DNA of 64,000 nucleotides from Loripinus fragilis (Eukaryota > Mollusca > Bivalvia > Lucinida > Lucinidae): positions 62,689,066 through 62,753,065 of the forward strand of contig OZ026524.1 in the NCBI GenBank assembly GCA_964019695.1. The letters are read 5' to 3'. Shown one piece after another: positions 12,011 to 23,143 of the stretch. Under the pieces are notes generated by a model. The model was given only the letters and a program-made list of their open reading frames with translations, was not told the origin of the DNA and searched no databases. Every line of letters starts with the position of its first letter. The first letter of the stretch is position 1. Both the position numbers and the translations under genes were made by a program.

Positions 12011-12207
12011 GGGTAAAGTCGAATATATTCGAACAGAAAGCTAAATTCGGACACCGACCTTGTCTGTTTCATATTTCAAATATTGGAATAAACATAAATT
12101 AATTAAGCAAACAGTGAAAATCATAAGGAGCCGTCTCATCTGGATTTACACTGTTTGCAAATGTGTGTCCGAATTTACCTGATGTCCGAATTTATCCGAC
12201 TTTACCC
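12011..12207. mobile_element. MITE with GGGTAAAGTCG ends
   Basis: The left GGGTAAAGTCGAATA and right TATCCGACTTTACCC are inverted; the phrase AATTCGGACA repeats just inside both ends. About 197 bp, no ORF. I could not settle the target duplication. Confidence 0.7.
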
Positions 12208-12540
12208 TTTATACACCCAAGTATTAACCGGTTTCTGTTTTTAGCAGAAAAAAGTTCTGTCCGTCCAATACACGCCGGATACTGGTTAATCAACGTTCAT
12301 CACGGGCCGTGCACATTGCTGTTAGTTGATTTTACATTAAAATCGCAGACCACGACCGGCTGGACTGATGCTCAGCAAACCATTGTCCATCAAAAAGGGC
12401 TGATACCCATGCCAGAAGTTATTTTATTTATTTTTTAATTTATACATTATTTTGAGAGGGTGCCGTAATTAGCATAAGCTTTTCTACCTTGAGGCCCTCT
12501 ATATACATATACTCATGCTAAAAAAGAAGGTTACTGAGTT

Positions 12541-12833
12541 TTGTATGAGGTTGGTTTAATTTGCCTAGTAATTCGGGGGTGGGTGGGTCACATACTGGCC
12601 AACGCTAAGTGGATGAAGTCCTTCACCAACATGTCCTGCAAATCTATCAGAATGTTGGACGCAATTTTCTCTTCCAGCAACACAATGCCAGCATATCTGC
12701 AAGATGGCAAGGAACTATTTGCAATCTGATCATGTCATACCCCCTTGACAATTCCCGAATTGGAACACTTGTTCGTTTAACAATGACAAAGCTTTCCACA
12801 AGGGGGTGGGGTACAACAAAAGGCTTCTTTTAA
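12541..12833 (+). pseudogene. Tc1/mariner-like transposase relic (DDE middle domain)
   Basis: In one frame from about 12606 the translation reads DEVLHQHVLQIYQNVG then FLFQQHNAS; this is the shape of the second catalytic-aspartate region of Tc1 transposases, usually FxQQDNAxxH. Here the position normally held by aspartate reads histidine, so the catalytic residue is lost. The preceding strand (GVGGSHTG-like) fits the family but has stops and frame changes. No TIRs were identified. Tc1 transposases are normally about 340 residues, so this is a fragment. Call is from motif memory, not a search. Confidence 0.6.
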
Positions 12834-13071
12834 GCATGCGCAAAAGCCTCATAGAATGCATTCATAAAGGTGGCGGTCATACAAGACAATTGTAATCATA
12901 AAATGTGCATATCTATATTTATTTTCAACAAAACCGGTGAATTGGGTTAGCCTTCTTTTTATTAGCCTGAATATATATGAATATATATACAATAATAATA
13001 GGCATTGCTACAATGTTCATTTAACACAAAAACAGTGGCATAATACCTGGCCAACCCTTGTTACCACTATG

Positions 13072-13602
13072 CCAAAACTTAGAACGTACAAGACCTTAAA
13101 AAGTTAGTTTAAAACAGAAGCATACTTTAGGGCAAATGTGTTAAGTACACGCCAGCGACCCGTGATCTCCAAACTGAGAAATAGTCCCTACCCCCTAGAA
13201 ATAGGGCTTGTACATGTACGTTATCGTGGTATACCCGCGGAAAATCGGTTATGCAAACTTTGTCCCGAAACGGAGGAACATGTTTTGCTAAAATGTGCTA
13301 AAACCAATGATATAAGACAGAAAATGGTTTCCGATATAAACGGAATGTTATTGCAAAATGGGATCGTCTTCGATACACTTTCATTAGCAGACAAACTCAA
13401 AACAATGCTGTCAAATGTGCTAGTCGCTAAATATGTAGCAAATTTCACCGTTCTTGCGACGGAGAAAAAATATACATGTAAACTGCTTGACAAGAAGCTG
13501 AGCCTCGCAGGGGGTTTATTTGCTCTACGTGCATGCGAGCGACAAGGTCACATTTCAGCCGTGCAAGCTAAAGGGTGCCCCTGTCTTTCGCTGCTGAAGT
13601 AA
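13072..13602 (+). pseudogene. Non-LTR retrotransposon (LINE) relic, RT C-terminal tail
   Basis: The translation holds LRNSPYPLEIG, then RYRGIPAENRLCKLC and EEHVLLKCAKTNDIRQKM. This matches the C-terminal region that follows the reverse transcriptase in many animal LINEs (a Leu-x-Ile-Glu phrase, then CxxC followed by (E)xHxLxxC). The long frame at 13138-13602 begins at a GTG and has no proper start; a related frame upstream from about 13072 (YKTLKS, FKTEAYFRANV) is interrupted by a stop. The RT core itself is absent, so this is a 5'-truncated fragment as LINE insertions usually are. A second, unrelated copy of such a tail sits at 63757-64000. Confidence 0.65.
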
Positions 13603-13701
13603 ATTTCTGTATTATAATCCTCGATCGTATAGCTAGTTTACGCATCTAACACGGTGCCGATTTCTCATGACACGGCTCAACTTAGTTCCTTTTAGTGCTG
13701 T

Positions 13702-13862
13702 TGTTGTTGTGATTGTGTTAAACGTCCCACCAACAGCTACGGTCATATGTAGACGGGGCCACGGCCTAAAGTCTCATCCGACAGACTGGTGAAGCCGGGA
13801 ATTGAACCTGCGACCCCTGGTTTACAAGGCAAGTGGTTTATCCACTACACCACGGCGGCTCC
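13702..13862 (-). mobile_element. tRNA-headed SINE with 14 bp target-site duplication
   Basis: On the minus strand the head reads GGAGCCGCCGTGGTGTAGTGG (A-box) and CGCAGGTTCAATTCCCGG (B-box), followed by GGATGAGACTTTAGGCCGTGG and an (AAC)n-like tail. The direct repeat CCTTTTAGTGCTGT flanks it at 13688-13701 and 13863-13876, a convincing LINE-mediated insertion duplication. It is not a functional tRNA gene: the head continues into a SINE body. Confidence 0.85.
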
Positions 13863-13898
13863 CCTTTTAGTGCTGTGAAATAACTAAGCGTATTATGT

Positions 13899-14074
13899 AA
13901 TAGTTATACCATGGGTTGTCCGCCTGTACGTGGAGATAATCCACGAGCTTTAGCGAGTGGATTATCTTACGTACAGGTGGACAAACATGGTATATCTATT
14001 TTATACCACCTACATCAGTGTAGACCTTGCACATCACGAGATAATTCGTGCTAAAGTTGGTAAAGGTGGTATAA
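13899..14074. mobile_element. Foldback MITE, copy 2
   Basis: Nearly identical to 4236-4413: AATAGTTATACCATGGGTTG, a long stem with GTCCGCCTGTACGTGGAG and its inverted copy, then ATACCACCTACATCAGTG and a GGTGGTATAA end. Confidence 0.8.
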
Positions 14075-14114
14075 ATAAAGACCTCATCGTGATGCTCATT
14101 CTGGAGACATTATA

Positions 14115-14465
14115 GATTCTTTCTTTCTTTCTTTTTTCTTTCTCTATATACTGCCAGACCCTCTTTCGAGTATTATAGGCAGGTGTACTTTGTACACTCC
14201 TGTTTGCAGGATGAAATCCTAAAAGTAACCATATCTTAATTACCGTAGGGTTCTTTAATCTGCACAGGGGGTGACTCTCCCTGCACAGGGGACATCCAGT
14301 TAACGTCCCGATCAGAAGGACGATGCACTTATCTAGTGTTATCCCTGCAAATGGCACTAGAGAAAGCGTGTTTGGAAACCGAAATTTACCTCACCGCGAG
14401 CGGGGATCGAACCTGGGACCTCTAGCACCAGAGGCAAGTGCCTAACCACTGAGCTACCACGCTTT
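14115..14465 (-). mobile_element. tRNA-headed SINE with TTTC-type tail
   Basis: Minus strand: AGCGTGGTAGCTCAGTGG (A-box), CCCAGGTTCGATCCCCGC (B-box), a long body with GGGACGTTAACTGGATGTCC, GTCACCCCCTGTGCAG and TTAAAGAACCC, and a (GAAA)n tail that appears on the plus strand as TTTC repeats at about 14119-14140. About 350 bp, longer than the other SINEs here. The 107-codon minus frame inside is not a gene. Confidence 0.8.
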
Positions 14466-14625
14466 CAACCCATTGAGTGCTGTGAATAACATAAAACAGA
14501 TAAGAAATAGAACTCTTCGTGGTGCTAACTCTGGAGACAATATAGACTATACATGTAGCTCAAAGATAAAATATTTGAAGCTACTTTAAACCCAAGCTGT
14601 TTACTTATTTTTTTAATCCCTTGTA

Positions 14626-14882
14626 TACCTGGGCCCGGAATTACAATGCCTCCTTAAAGTTAAGGAAGACTTAAGTTAAGTATTGATATTTCAACTTGCT
14701 ATATTAAATGCTTAATAAATTGCCTGGATCGATGTGGTACTTGTAGTCAAAGATATCATTGTGATCTTCAGAATTTTGATTTTATTCAGTTTTAAACGTT
14801 ATTTTTCGCTCCCTGAAAAATCAATACTTAACTTAAGTTTTCCTTAACTTTAAGGAGGCATTGTAATTCCGGGCCCTGGTAC
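14626..14882. mobile_element. MITE with long GGGCCCGGAATTACAATGCC inverted repeats
   Basis: Terminal inverted repeats of over 50 bp: GGGCCCGGAATTACAATGCC, CTCCTTAAAGTTAAGGAA, ACTTAAGTTAAGTATTGA on the left; the mirror image on the right ending in CCGGGCCC. Core is AT-rich and non-coding. The outer bases TACC/GGTA are also inverted, so the exact end is uncertain by a few bases. Confidence 0.85.
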
Positions 14883-14924
14883 GGTAATTCCTGGAGAGTA
14901 TAGACGGATGGCTGAGAATGGGTT

Positions 14925-17900
14925 TGCTCCCCCCCCCTAGGGAATTTTGCAGACATATCCTATCTTGTAGAGAATTGAAAGCCGAGTCTTTTAAGAGATG
15001 TTTGCACTCTGTGCTCCGAGGCGTTAGTCTGTAAGAGCCTGTAACATACGTTACTTAATCAAACTAAGAAAAAGTAAATTGAAAGTTTGGGCTACAAATA
15101 TAAGACATTAAAATATTTATTTTTAAAAATCATTCATATAGTCTGCATACTGGATATCTTAACTACATAGGACAGCCATTTGAACAAAATTGCGGATTCC
15201 TAAGGTGTCATATGCGTTACATAAATCAGATAACCCATTAAAATTTGCAAGTGTGGCTAACGTCATTTACATTCACAATCTCTCTGTGTGTTTTGCAAAA
15301 TGTTAATCATGTCTGACTAGCTTATGCAATTTGCTAACAGAAAAACTAAAGTTTGCTTCCCTAGCTTAAATATTTTTTCTGAAATAAGCAATTTAACAAC
15401 CCTACCCCTACCCAGTTTTAAGGTGAAATGTTAGGTATTAAAACTGAAGAAAAAATAGTTAAAAAATATTTGCAGTTGATGAATGTGTTTCATTGTTTGG
15501 GATTTATTTGCTTATATGAAAAAACTCATAAATCTGCAAGTTTGTTGCAAAATTTTTAATATCAGAGGCTGTAACATATGTTACCTGATGTAATAAATGG
15601 GCAAGCTGATTGTCTTTACGTAAGATATGCCTAAAATGTTTTAATGTCCTCGAGGGAATTTTGCAGACATATTCCTTCTTATAGTACAACTCAAGCTGCA
15701 TCAAATAAGGGATGTTTGCACTCTCTATGTTGGGGCGTTAGTCTGAAACAGCGTGTTACATGCGTTACTATATCAAATAAAGGAAATGTAGTTTGAAAGT
15801 TTGAGCTAAAATTGTGAAAAAAACTCGCAGCTGTTGGATATCTTACATTGTTTAGGGATTTTAAACTGGCTCCTATGATAAATACTTATAGATCTGCTAG
15901 TTGTCATCAAGTTTTAAAGATCAGAGAGCGTTACATATGTTAGCGTGATAAGTAAAATCATCAAACAGTATTTTGACAACAAGCTGAGTAAGGGCCTGCT
16001 CCATCCTAATCCCCTTTGGAATTCTGCAGACAAATTACATCTTATGTAACCATTCAAGGTGCATGTAATAAGAAATGTTTGCACTCTGTAAGTCGGGGCG
16101 TTAGCCTGTAACAGCTTGTTACATATGTTACTATATCAATTTGAGAATAAGAAATTTGAATGTTTGAGCTACCAAAAGACATTAAAATTATCTAATAAAT
16201 TGACATTCTTATAGTCTTTATACTAGATGTCTTTACTACAAATGGAAGCTGTTTAACATGAATACGGCTAACTGTGGTGTTATGTGCGTTACATGAACCT
16301 AATTATAATTTAAAAGCTATAATTGTGGCTATCGTCATGTAGTTAAACAACTACTATGACTTGGTTTCAAACTGTTTTTACAAACATATACTCAACTGAT
16401 GAATAGGAAAAACCAAGTTTGCTTTTCTATCTTAATTATGTTGTCTTATAGGAGCTAATACACAGCCCTACTCCCAGTTTTACAGAGAAGCGAATTTTGT
16501 TATTACCGTTTAAGTAAAACACATGAAAGCGATTACAGCGTGTGGATATTTTTCATTTTCTTAGTCTGTCTTGCTCATATATCTACAAGATGTCATTAAG
16601 TTAAAGATCAGGACACTTAATGTGTACTTATAAGTCTTTGGTGCCAAAACACTAGGAATTATATTCATTTCTGATTATCAAGCCCATGGACTGGTGTTAC
16701 AGATGTTATCAATGACCTTTTGGACACATTTCCTAATACTGTGTATATAATGCTAAATATAGAGCCACAAATAGAAAAGATAGTTTTACATTTTTACAAG
16801 AAAATACAATAAATGAAATGGTCTCGATTTAACACTCATGTTAAACATTTGTCGTTGTCTGCTTCTGTGGTAATCATTATTACAGGTTATCACACGCCTC
16901 CTTGCAACTAGTAGAATCATCACAAAATATTTCAATCATTAACTGTTATTCAATTTTACCACCAGTTCAATCAAAATTGATGAGCCATTATCAACTTTCC
17001 AATTTTGCCATTTATGGCTTGGAACATTCGCAAACTGATATGAAATCCTAATAGTTGGCTCTTTGAGTATGTGTTTCAAGTGATACTCTGCAAGTAGGAG
17101 AAAGACTAAAGCTTTACAAGGAGGAAAACTATGCCATTAAGAGCAATGAGAACCTGGACTGATGTACCTTGATATTTCTGTGATAAAGAATCATATCTTA
17201 GCTGATTAACTTTTATAAATGTAGCCTTTCCATACATGCAACCCACATATTTTCATCTAATAATGTCTCTGCACTTATTATCTTCCCCAAGCATTCAAAA
17301 ACTTATTTGAAGTCTTATTACTTCAGAAGTGCTGAAACCGAGGTAACTCTTTCCCTTCAGATAAAATAACTAGATGTATCACAGCAAGTAAAGCAATGAA
17401 ATGCAGGATGAAAAGAGCGCAAATTAGACCCTTTCAATTCAATGATTCACTAAGTTTCTAAGATAAGAGCGCTTATTAAAGGATGTAACATATATAACTC
17501 GTCATAATAAATGAGCAAGGGCATTGTCGTGACATCCTTCTTGACTACACAGTCAGAGGCAAGTGCTTCAATTTCAGTGTTTTCAATGGATCATGAAATA
17601 AGGCACCTTATCAACTTGTTTACTCTGTATAAATCTTCCATAGAGCATAATATAGAACTACTGGTTATCCCATTCTACTTATAGTCCACTTTCCTTCTTT
17701 TGAATGCAACAGCTAATGATATGGCTGCAAAAACTGAGAAATCATAGGTTTTACATTATTTTAAGACATGCTTCAATGTACTGACATCAAAAAACAACCA
17801 ACTGCAAACATAATTGATGGCAATGTCCAGCTTCATATCCTTTCTCTTATACAAGATAGCTTTCAAGGTGTAACAGAAATTGTTTCAGACGGCCAAAACC

Positions 17901-19873
17901 ATCAAGAGTCAATATTGTTACTAAAGAAAACTTATAAAGTTCTTTTGGCGCAGCAAAATACTATTGATCTAAGACCTGAGGACTTAAGCACCAAAAGACT
18001 GAATAGGTTCCATGGCAAATGATGCAAAAAAGCAGCCTATCAAATTTCTGTTTGACCAATGTCAGAAATCTTAAAGTATTCTTAGAGGTACAGGGTAGAG
18101 ACATAGATTTTGCAAAATCAGAGCAAAGTTATCATTTGACTAGCACGGATGCAGAGGCAGCTGCAGTTAGATTGCTCTTGCCACTTCACAGGAAGAGATA
18201 TATACCAGAGTCATACTCCATTGTATGCATATATGTGAAATGGCATTAAACCCATATTTAATCAGGTGTTTGATCCCATGACACTGACATGCTGTTTCTG
18301 CTTTTGAAGAATGCTAAGGATTCAAGTTTGGCTGAGTCAAGTTGTTTGACGCTGGCACTGGCCACACATGCAAAGAAAATTAAGTCTTTTGATGGCTAAA
18401 GAGGAGGATCACACAAAATGCTTATAAGTGATGTTTGTCACAATTACCAATTTTTAAAAGTAATCTTAATTAATGTAACACATATAACACCATAGGAAGC
18501 TGTATATTTGTTAAAAAATCTTTTCTTATGTATCAAATGTATTCAGCATGCAAACTACATGAATAATTCAAATAAATAGATAGTTTTATATCTTCTTTCT
18601 GTTTCTCAGACTTTCAATTCATTTATTCTTAAATTGATATGGTAACATACGTATCATACCATTACAGGCTAACCCCAAAGTTAATAGAGTGCAAACATCT
18701 CTTATTTGATGCAGCTTGAATTGTTCTTTAAGGTAGGATATGTCTGCACAATTCCCAAAGGGGTGGAGAGGAACAGGGTTGTACTCAGTTTGCAGTCCTA
18801 ATACAATGCCATGATTCTACTGGTTTTGATGAAATGTGTGATTATTTTGCAATAGAAGCAGACACAATGATAGACATTGTGAGGGTGACTTGAATAAAGA
18901 TTGTTTTTGAATAATTTTATTTAATAGGAATATTTATTAAACTGTGTCATTTAAATGAGAACTATTATTTTCTATCTAAATGTCTATATATTTTAATATT
19001 ATAGGCATTAGGAAATATGTGATTACAAAGGTTATATATAACATAGGTAACACAATTGGCAAGGGCTTGTTATCAGCAATGACTGCAATTACTAAGACTA
19101 AGGCACCAGAGGCTAGAGATTAATAGGAAAACATGTGAAAAACGGTATTTTTCTGAAATATCATCTCTTACTTCCAAGAAAATTTTGTAGCTCATTCATT
19201 ATGCCATGTAACATACGTTACATACTTGAATAAGTGCTCTGATCCTGATGTCAAACTTGCAATTGTATGATTCTTTATTGCATTAGCAAGACAGTGCCAA
19301 AAATGTAAGATATCCACGAGCGTCAAATACTTTCATATATTTTTCTTCAATAATAGATACCAAAATTGGATACCTAAAATTGGGGGTAGGGTTGTTTAAT
19401 AGCTCATATAAAACAATGTATTTGAGATAGAAAAGCAAACTTTGTTTTTTATAATAGTCAAATGAGTACTTTAGTAAACTAAGATTAAAAACACTTGTAA
19501 AAATGCACAAATCGTCTGTAAAATGAATGATGTTAGTCACGATTTCAACTTTCGAAGGGAAATTTAATCTATGTAATGCATATAACACCATTGAAGGCTG
19601 TAATTTTGTTTAAAATGCTGCTTTTATGTAGCTTAGGCATCCAGCTTGCAAACTACATAAGAAATTTGAATAATTAGATGGTTTAATGTCTTCTTTCTGT
19701 AGCTCAAACTTTCATTTTGATTTTTTCCTTAGTTTGTTACAGTAACATATGTAACAGGCTGTCAGAGACTAACGCCCCGGAGCACAGAGTGCAAACATCT
19801 CTTAAAAGATGCGGCTTGAAATTTTCTTCAAGATAGGATATGTCTGCAAAATTCCCTAGGGGGGGGGGGAGCA
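14925..19873. mobile_element. About 5 kb palindromic element with repeated-unit arms
   Basis: The left end TGCTCCCCCCCCCTAGGGAA is mirrored at the right end by TTCCCTAGGGGGGGGGGAGCA, followed inward by AATTTTGCAGACATATCCTATCTTG and its inverse. Both arms (about 14.93-16.5 and 18.4-19.87 kb) consist of the ~1.08 kb unit also seen at 1-1445. Palindromic GTAACRTAYGTTAC-type motifs occur repeatedly: about 15042, 15575, 15755, 15932, 16113, 18642, 19207, 19742. The middle has two weak open frames on the plus strand (17768-18249) with no recognised domain. It resembles a foldback-type DNA transposon or a pair of inverted tandem repeats; no target duplication was found, so the outer limits are provisional. 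Confidence 0.6.
17768..18249 (+). other. Two abutting open frames inside the palindromic element, unidentified
   Basis: Frames 17768-18022 (84 codons) and 18019-18249 (76 codons) overlap by one ATGA. The first contains LHILSLIQDSFQGVTEIV and the second VFLEVQGRDIDF; neither matches a family I know. They sit in the spacer between the inverted arms where a transposase would be expected, but they could equally be chance open frames. No splice sites or catalytic motifs were visible. Confidence 0.25.
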
Positions 19874-20149
19874 GGACCTTTTTTAGCTCGAAGTCTAGTA
19901 TGTTAGCAAACAGTAAATACCTAGCTGAGATGCCGCAGAATGTAGCATTTCATCAGGGTCTGCATGGTTTGCTGAGATTATAACAATCTCCAGAAGAGGA
20001 GGTACGACCTGGCTTATACATTTTATCACAAATCCATTCCAAACACCCTCTTCCGACTAGGATGGACGAGTCCATCTGAAAACAAGGGATTAATGCAGTT
20101 ATATGTTTTGTTCCTTCAAAGGCTGGCACTGTCTTTACTATGTATCATA

Positions 20150-20941
20150 CACTGACCCAAAATGAAAACTTTACAATTTATTTCTTTGAATAACTGTTTT
20201 GTTAGTATACATGTCGTTGTAAGATTTACGCATGCTTATCGAGACTTCGTCGCAGATAACGATTATGCAATTTTTATTCAAATCCCAGGTCTATTCAAGT
20301 GCCGACGCCTGAAAAACGTGTTCCTTACGTTGCACCTGCTGAGGAACAGGTGGTTCATTAACAGCTTTAAAACCGACAAGAAAACATTTGCAGCTGAGTA
20401 CTGGTAATAAAAAACAATTTATTGTTACAAAACGCTTCCATTTAGTGACGGCACGTCTTTCAAAAGATCAAAGAAACCAAGTTATTTGTGTGCTCATGGC
20501 GGTGTCTACGGTAAATGATATACCGCATCATTCTGGCTGCTTTAAACAGACTTTTCATTATCTTATGAATCGGTACAAAAAAACTGAGTATGTCAGAGTT
20601 CATGCAATACCTGGGCGCGCACGTGTGACGACGTTACGTCCTTATCGCGTTAATACGTTAACTCACCAACGTAATCGGTTTAAACGGCAACCATTATTTC
20701 TCGTCTTTACGGGGTTCATGCACAAAAGATAATAAGTCATTTATTGCAAAATAACGGACCTGGCATTTTCCGCCATGCCAATGCAAGGCCTCACACAACA
20801 CGTAAATAACCACATAATCTCATGCTGAAAATAACGTCAACCTCTTGTCTTCAATGACCGAAAAAATTAACCCCGAAATTTAATTGATCATCAAAATATA
20901 TACTTTTGAATAATATGTAAAGTTTTCATTTTGGGTCAGTG
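20150..20941 (+). mobile_element. Tc1-like transposon, internally truncated, TA target duplication
   Basis: Inverted ends CACTGACCCAAAATGAAAAC (20150-20169) and GTTTTCATTTTGGGTCAGTG (20922-20941), extended to about 25 bp, are flanked on both sides by TA (20148-20149 and 20942-20943). TA duplication and the HTH-type ORF inside place it in the Tc1/mariner superfamily. At 792 bp it is about half the length of an autonomous Tc1 element. Confidence 0.9.
20388..20732 (+). pseudogene. Tc1-like transposase N-terminal (paired HTH) fragment
   Basis: The frame contains LSKDQRNQVICVLMAV, then a second helix region and PGRARVTTLRPYRVNTL followed by HQRNRFKR. In Tc1 transposases the DNA-binding domain has an L(S)xxxR..I..L helix-turn-helix, a GRPRVTT linker and an LRNRF phrase; the resemblance is clear. 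The frame stops soon after, with no DDE catalytic region before the right inverted repeat. It therefore cannot encode an active enzyme, though it could still bind the ends. The start codon context is not distinguishable. Confidence 0.75.
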
Positions 20942-20991
20942 TATATTCAGATTATTTATATTGTATACAGTGGTGATACTTTAATAAATAA

Positions 20992-21026
20992 ATTATTCAT
21001 TCATTCATTCATTCATCCATTCATGC
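20992..21026. repeat. ATTC tetranucleotide microsatellite
   Basis: Several consecutive ATTC units with a few changes (ATCC, ATGC) just right of the Tc1-like element. Confidence 0.8.
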
Positions 21027-21241
21027 CTGGGTATAAAAAGTATTACAAAATCTTAAGACACCTTATAAATACATATTTTAAAAGGGACAAAAATACTAAT
21101 ACCTGCTTATAAAAGAAACGATCTGCCTAAATTAAAAATGCAATTTTAATGCTTGCTTTTCTTCAAACAGAAAAACTGTGATCAAACTGATTTGGTTTTG
21201 TTTGTGCCGCTTCTTTACACCCCAGTCAACAATTTTCAATC

Positions 21242-21402
21242 ATGTCAGAACAATTTCCTGTTTTCATGGGTTGAACCAGAGCAAAGAACGGATAAAGTGT
21301 CTTGCTCAAGGACACAGCACAGTGACCCTGGCGAGTCTCGAACCACTCTATATCCAGTCTACCGTTCTACCAGCCGGACAACTGTGTTCCCCGACCAGAC
21401 TG
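21242..21402 (-). mobile_element. Diverged tRNA-headed SINE, same family as 10.0-10.2 kb
   Basis: Minus strand: GGAACACAGTTGTCCGGCTGG head, GGTTCGAGACTCGCC B-box, GTCACTGTGCTGTGTCCTTG, AGCAAGACACTTTATCC, then TGGTTCAACCCATG. The order of blocks matches 10185-10010 with substitutions and small deletions. Confidence 0.65.
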
Positions 21403-22443
21403 TAATGTATGTTGGCTATTTATTGCGCAGTGACTGATCGGTCGCCGACGCTCAGCGTATAACCTGGTTTTCGTTGCTAATACTATGTCTTTGAGCGGAA
21501 TACGGAATAAAATATGTACAAAACATGTGACCTGGCGCAACGCACACAATGGTGACCGAGATCTTATGTCACACGTTGATGCGTCTGATCTAGGTATGAA
21601 TTGATCGAATAGTTTAGATCCAAATCAGGCCCGACAAAACTGTTTATAGATGTTATTATCAACCATCTCTTATGGAAGATACAAAGCTCACCAAGTTTCA
21701 AGCAGATCCAGATCAAGCCGGACATTTCATAGAGCCTGATCTGTATCAAAACTATTTATAACAATAATCAAACACCATCCCTGTATCATAAATTTTACAT
21801 GTATGTGATGATACGACATAACTGTCCAATTCTTGGTCAAATTCACCCATTTATGCCTTATGAAATATCCAACTCTTATCAAATGGACCAGTCAATTTCC
21901 GTTTTAATGGTTGTAGGTGGTATTTTACAAGTTTATTCAAATTTTACAAGATTATTTGGTAAGCAACAGTGGAGACCCTGATCGGACGCCGATTTCTGTT
22001 GCGGTGTCTGGTCTGGATATGCACTGTTCGCCTTTGTCCCACAAAAGGCGCTGTTCTTATATGGGTTAACAAGGCTTATACCTTATACTTTGGACTTAAA
22101 CAACTGCGCAGTATAATAGGCGGGATTTCTAGATTCAGCTAAGCATTTATAATCTCAGACAACATCGAGAAATAAAGTAAAAGCACATTCTTCTACGCAC
22201 ACGCGCGCACAGACGTATGATATATAGTTAATGTGTGGCCTGTGATTTCCAAAGCTAAACGACTGATATTGTTTTATTAAGTTAATACTTTTTCCGACTT
22301 CCTCGTTATCGGAAATATACGGAAGTCTCCGATGAGCAGAAAGTAGTCCGGTGTGTATTAAATTTCGCACGGAGCGGTTTCCGTAATGAGTATTCACAGG
22401 TCCAGTCAGTCGCAAGCGTCAGGGTCAGCACACGCACGCACAA
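21403..22443. other. No gene seen; GACCC-module fragment
   Basis: The segment at about 21960-22075 (CAGTGGAGACCCTGATCGG, CCTTTGTCCCACAAAAGG) is a likely MITE fragment. Short open frames on both strands lack domains. Confidence 0.35.
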
Positions 22444-22975
22444 TGCCTAGAAATAACGTGGCGTCATATGGTCTATTGACTGTAACCACTCCTTCTACCA
22501 TGATACCAAAATGCTTAGATTCAATTACAGCAGATCAAATGGTAAATTAGGTATCACCGCGTATGAGCACAGGGTTCTCAAATGCTCCTAATTCTTACGT
22601 GTCGGATATGAAAGTAAGCCCAAAAAGTCCAAAGCAGATTCCGATTACGGAGATGCACGGGTAACATTGACTCAAGGCCCAAACCATGTACAAATGCCCA
22701 CATTGTTAACATGTCCATCTACCGCGGGGTCGCCGATAATACACGGTACATCAGATCAAACAGCAAGAAAGGGTTCAGCGATAATACACAATCAATTGGT
22801 TAGCAGTCATGTCGAACATACACCTATCAACCAAATGTATGTGCCTTATCAGACACGCATGCAAACGAATGACTGTTCCCCACCCCTACCAGTTACCATT
22901 CGTGTTGATCCATTGGTTTCTTGTGACAATTCACATGAAAATTCATCTCATGAGTCTCCACCTGTATTATAGTTT
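22444..22975 (+). pseudogene. Possible decayed 5' part of element B's gag, or unrelated ORF
   Basis: An ATG at about 22444 opens MPRNNVASYGLL and continues with stops; a different frame, 22667-22972, gives a 101-codon Pro/Thr/Ser-rich stretch containing HVQMPTLLTCPSTAGSP. Composition (Asn, Gln, Val, Ser, Pro) is loosely like the repeat region at 31524-33099, on the same strand and in sequence that is contiguous with it once element A is removed. This is inference only; no gag motif is present. Confidence 0.25.
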
Positions 22976-23143
22976 CAAAGATGCATAGTAATGAGGCAAT
23001 CCTATTTTTTTTATAAACAGGTAAAGCATGACTATTCACTGTTAGCGCATATGCAGTAATCTGTGGTATGTTCAATATAACTGTAAACTGAGACTACCTG
23101 CACGCCCAAAATCAAGGTAAACTCGCCAGTATTTGTTTACAAC

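Noticed and set aside
13793..13861. tRNA-like sequence that could be read as a tRNA gene
   Set aside because: It continues into a SINE body and tail and is bracketed by a 14 bp target duplication, so it is a SINE head.
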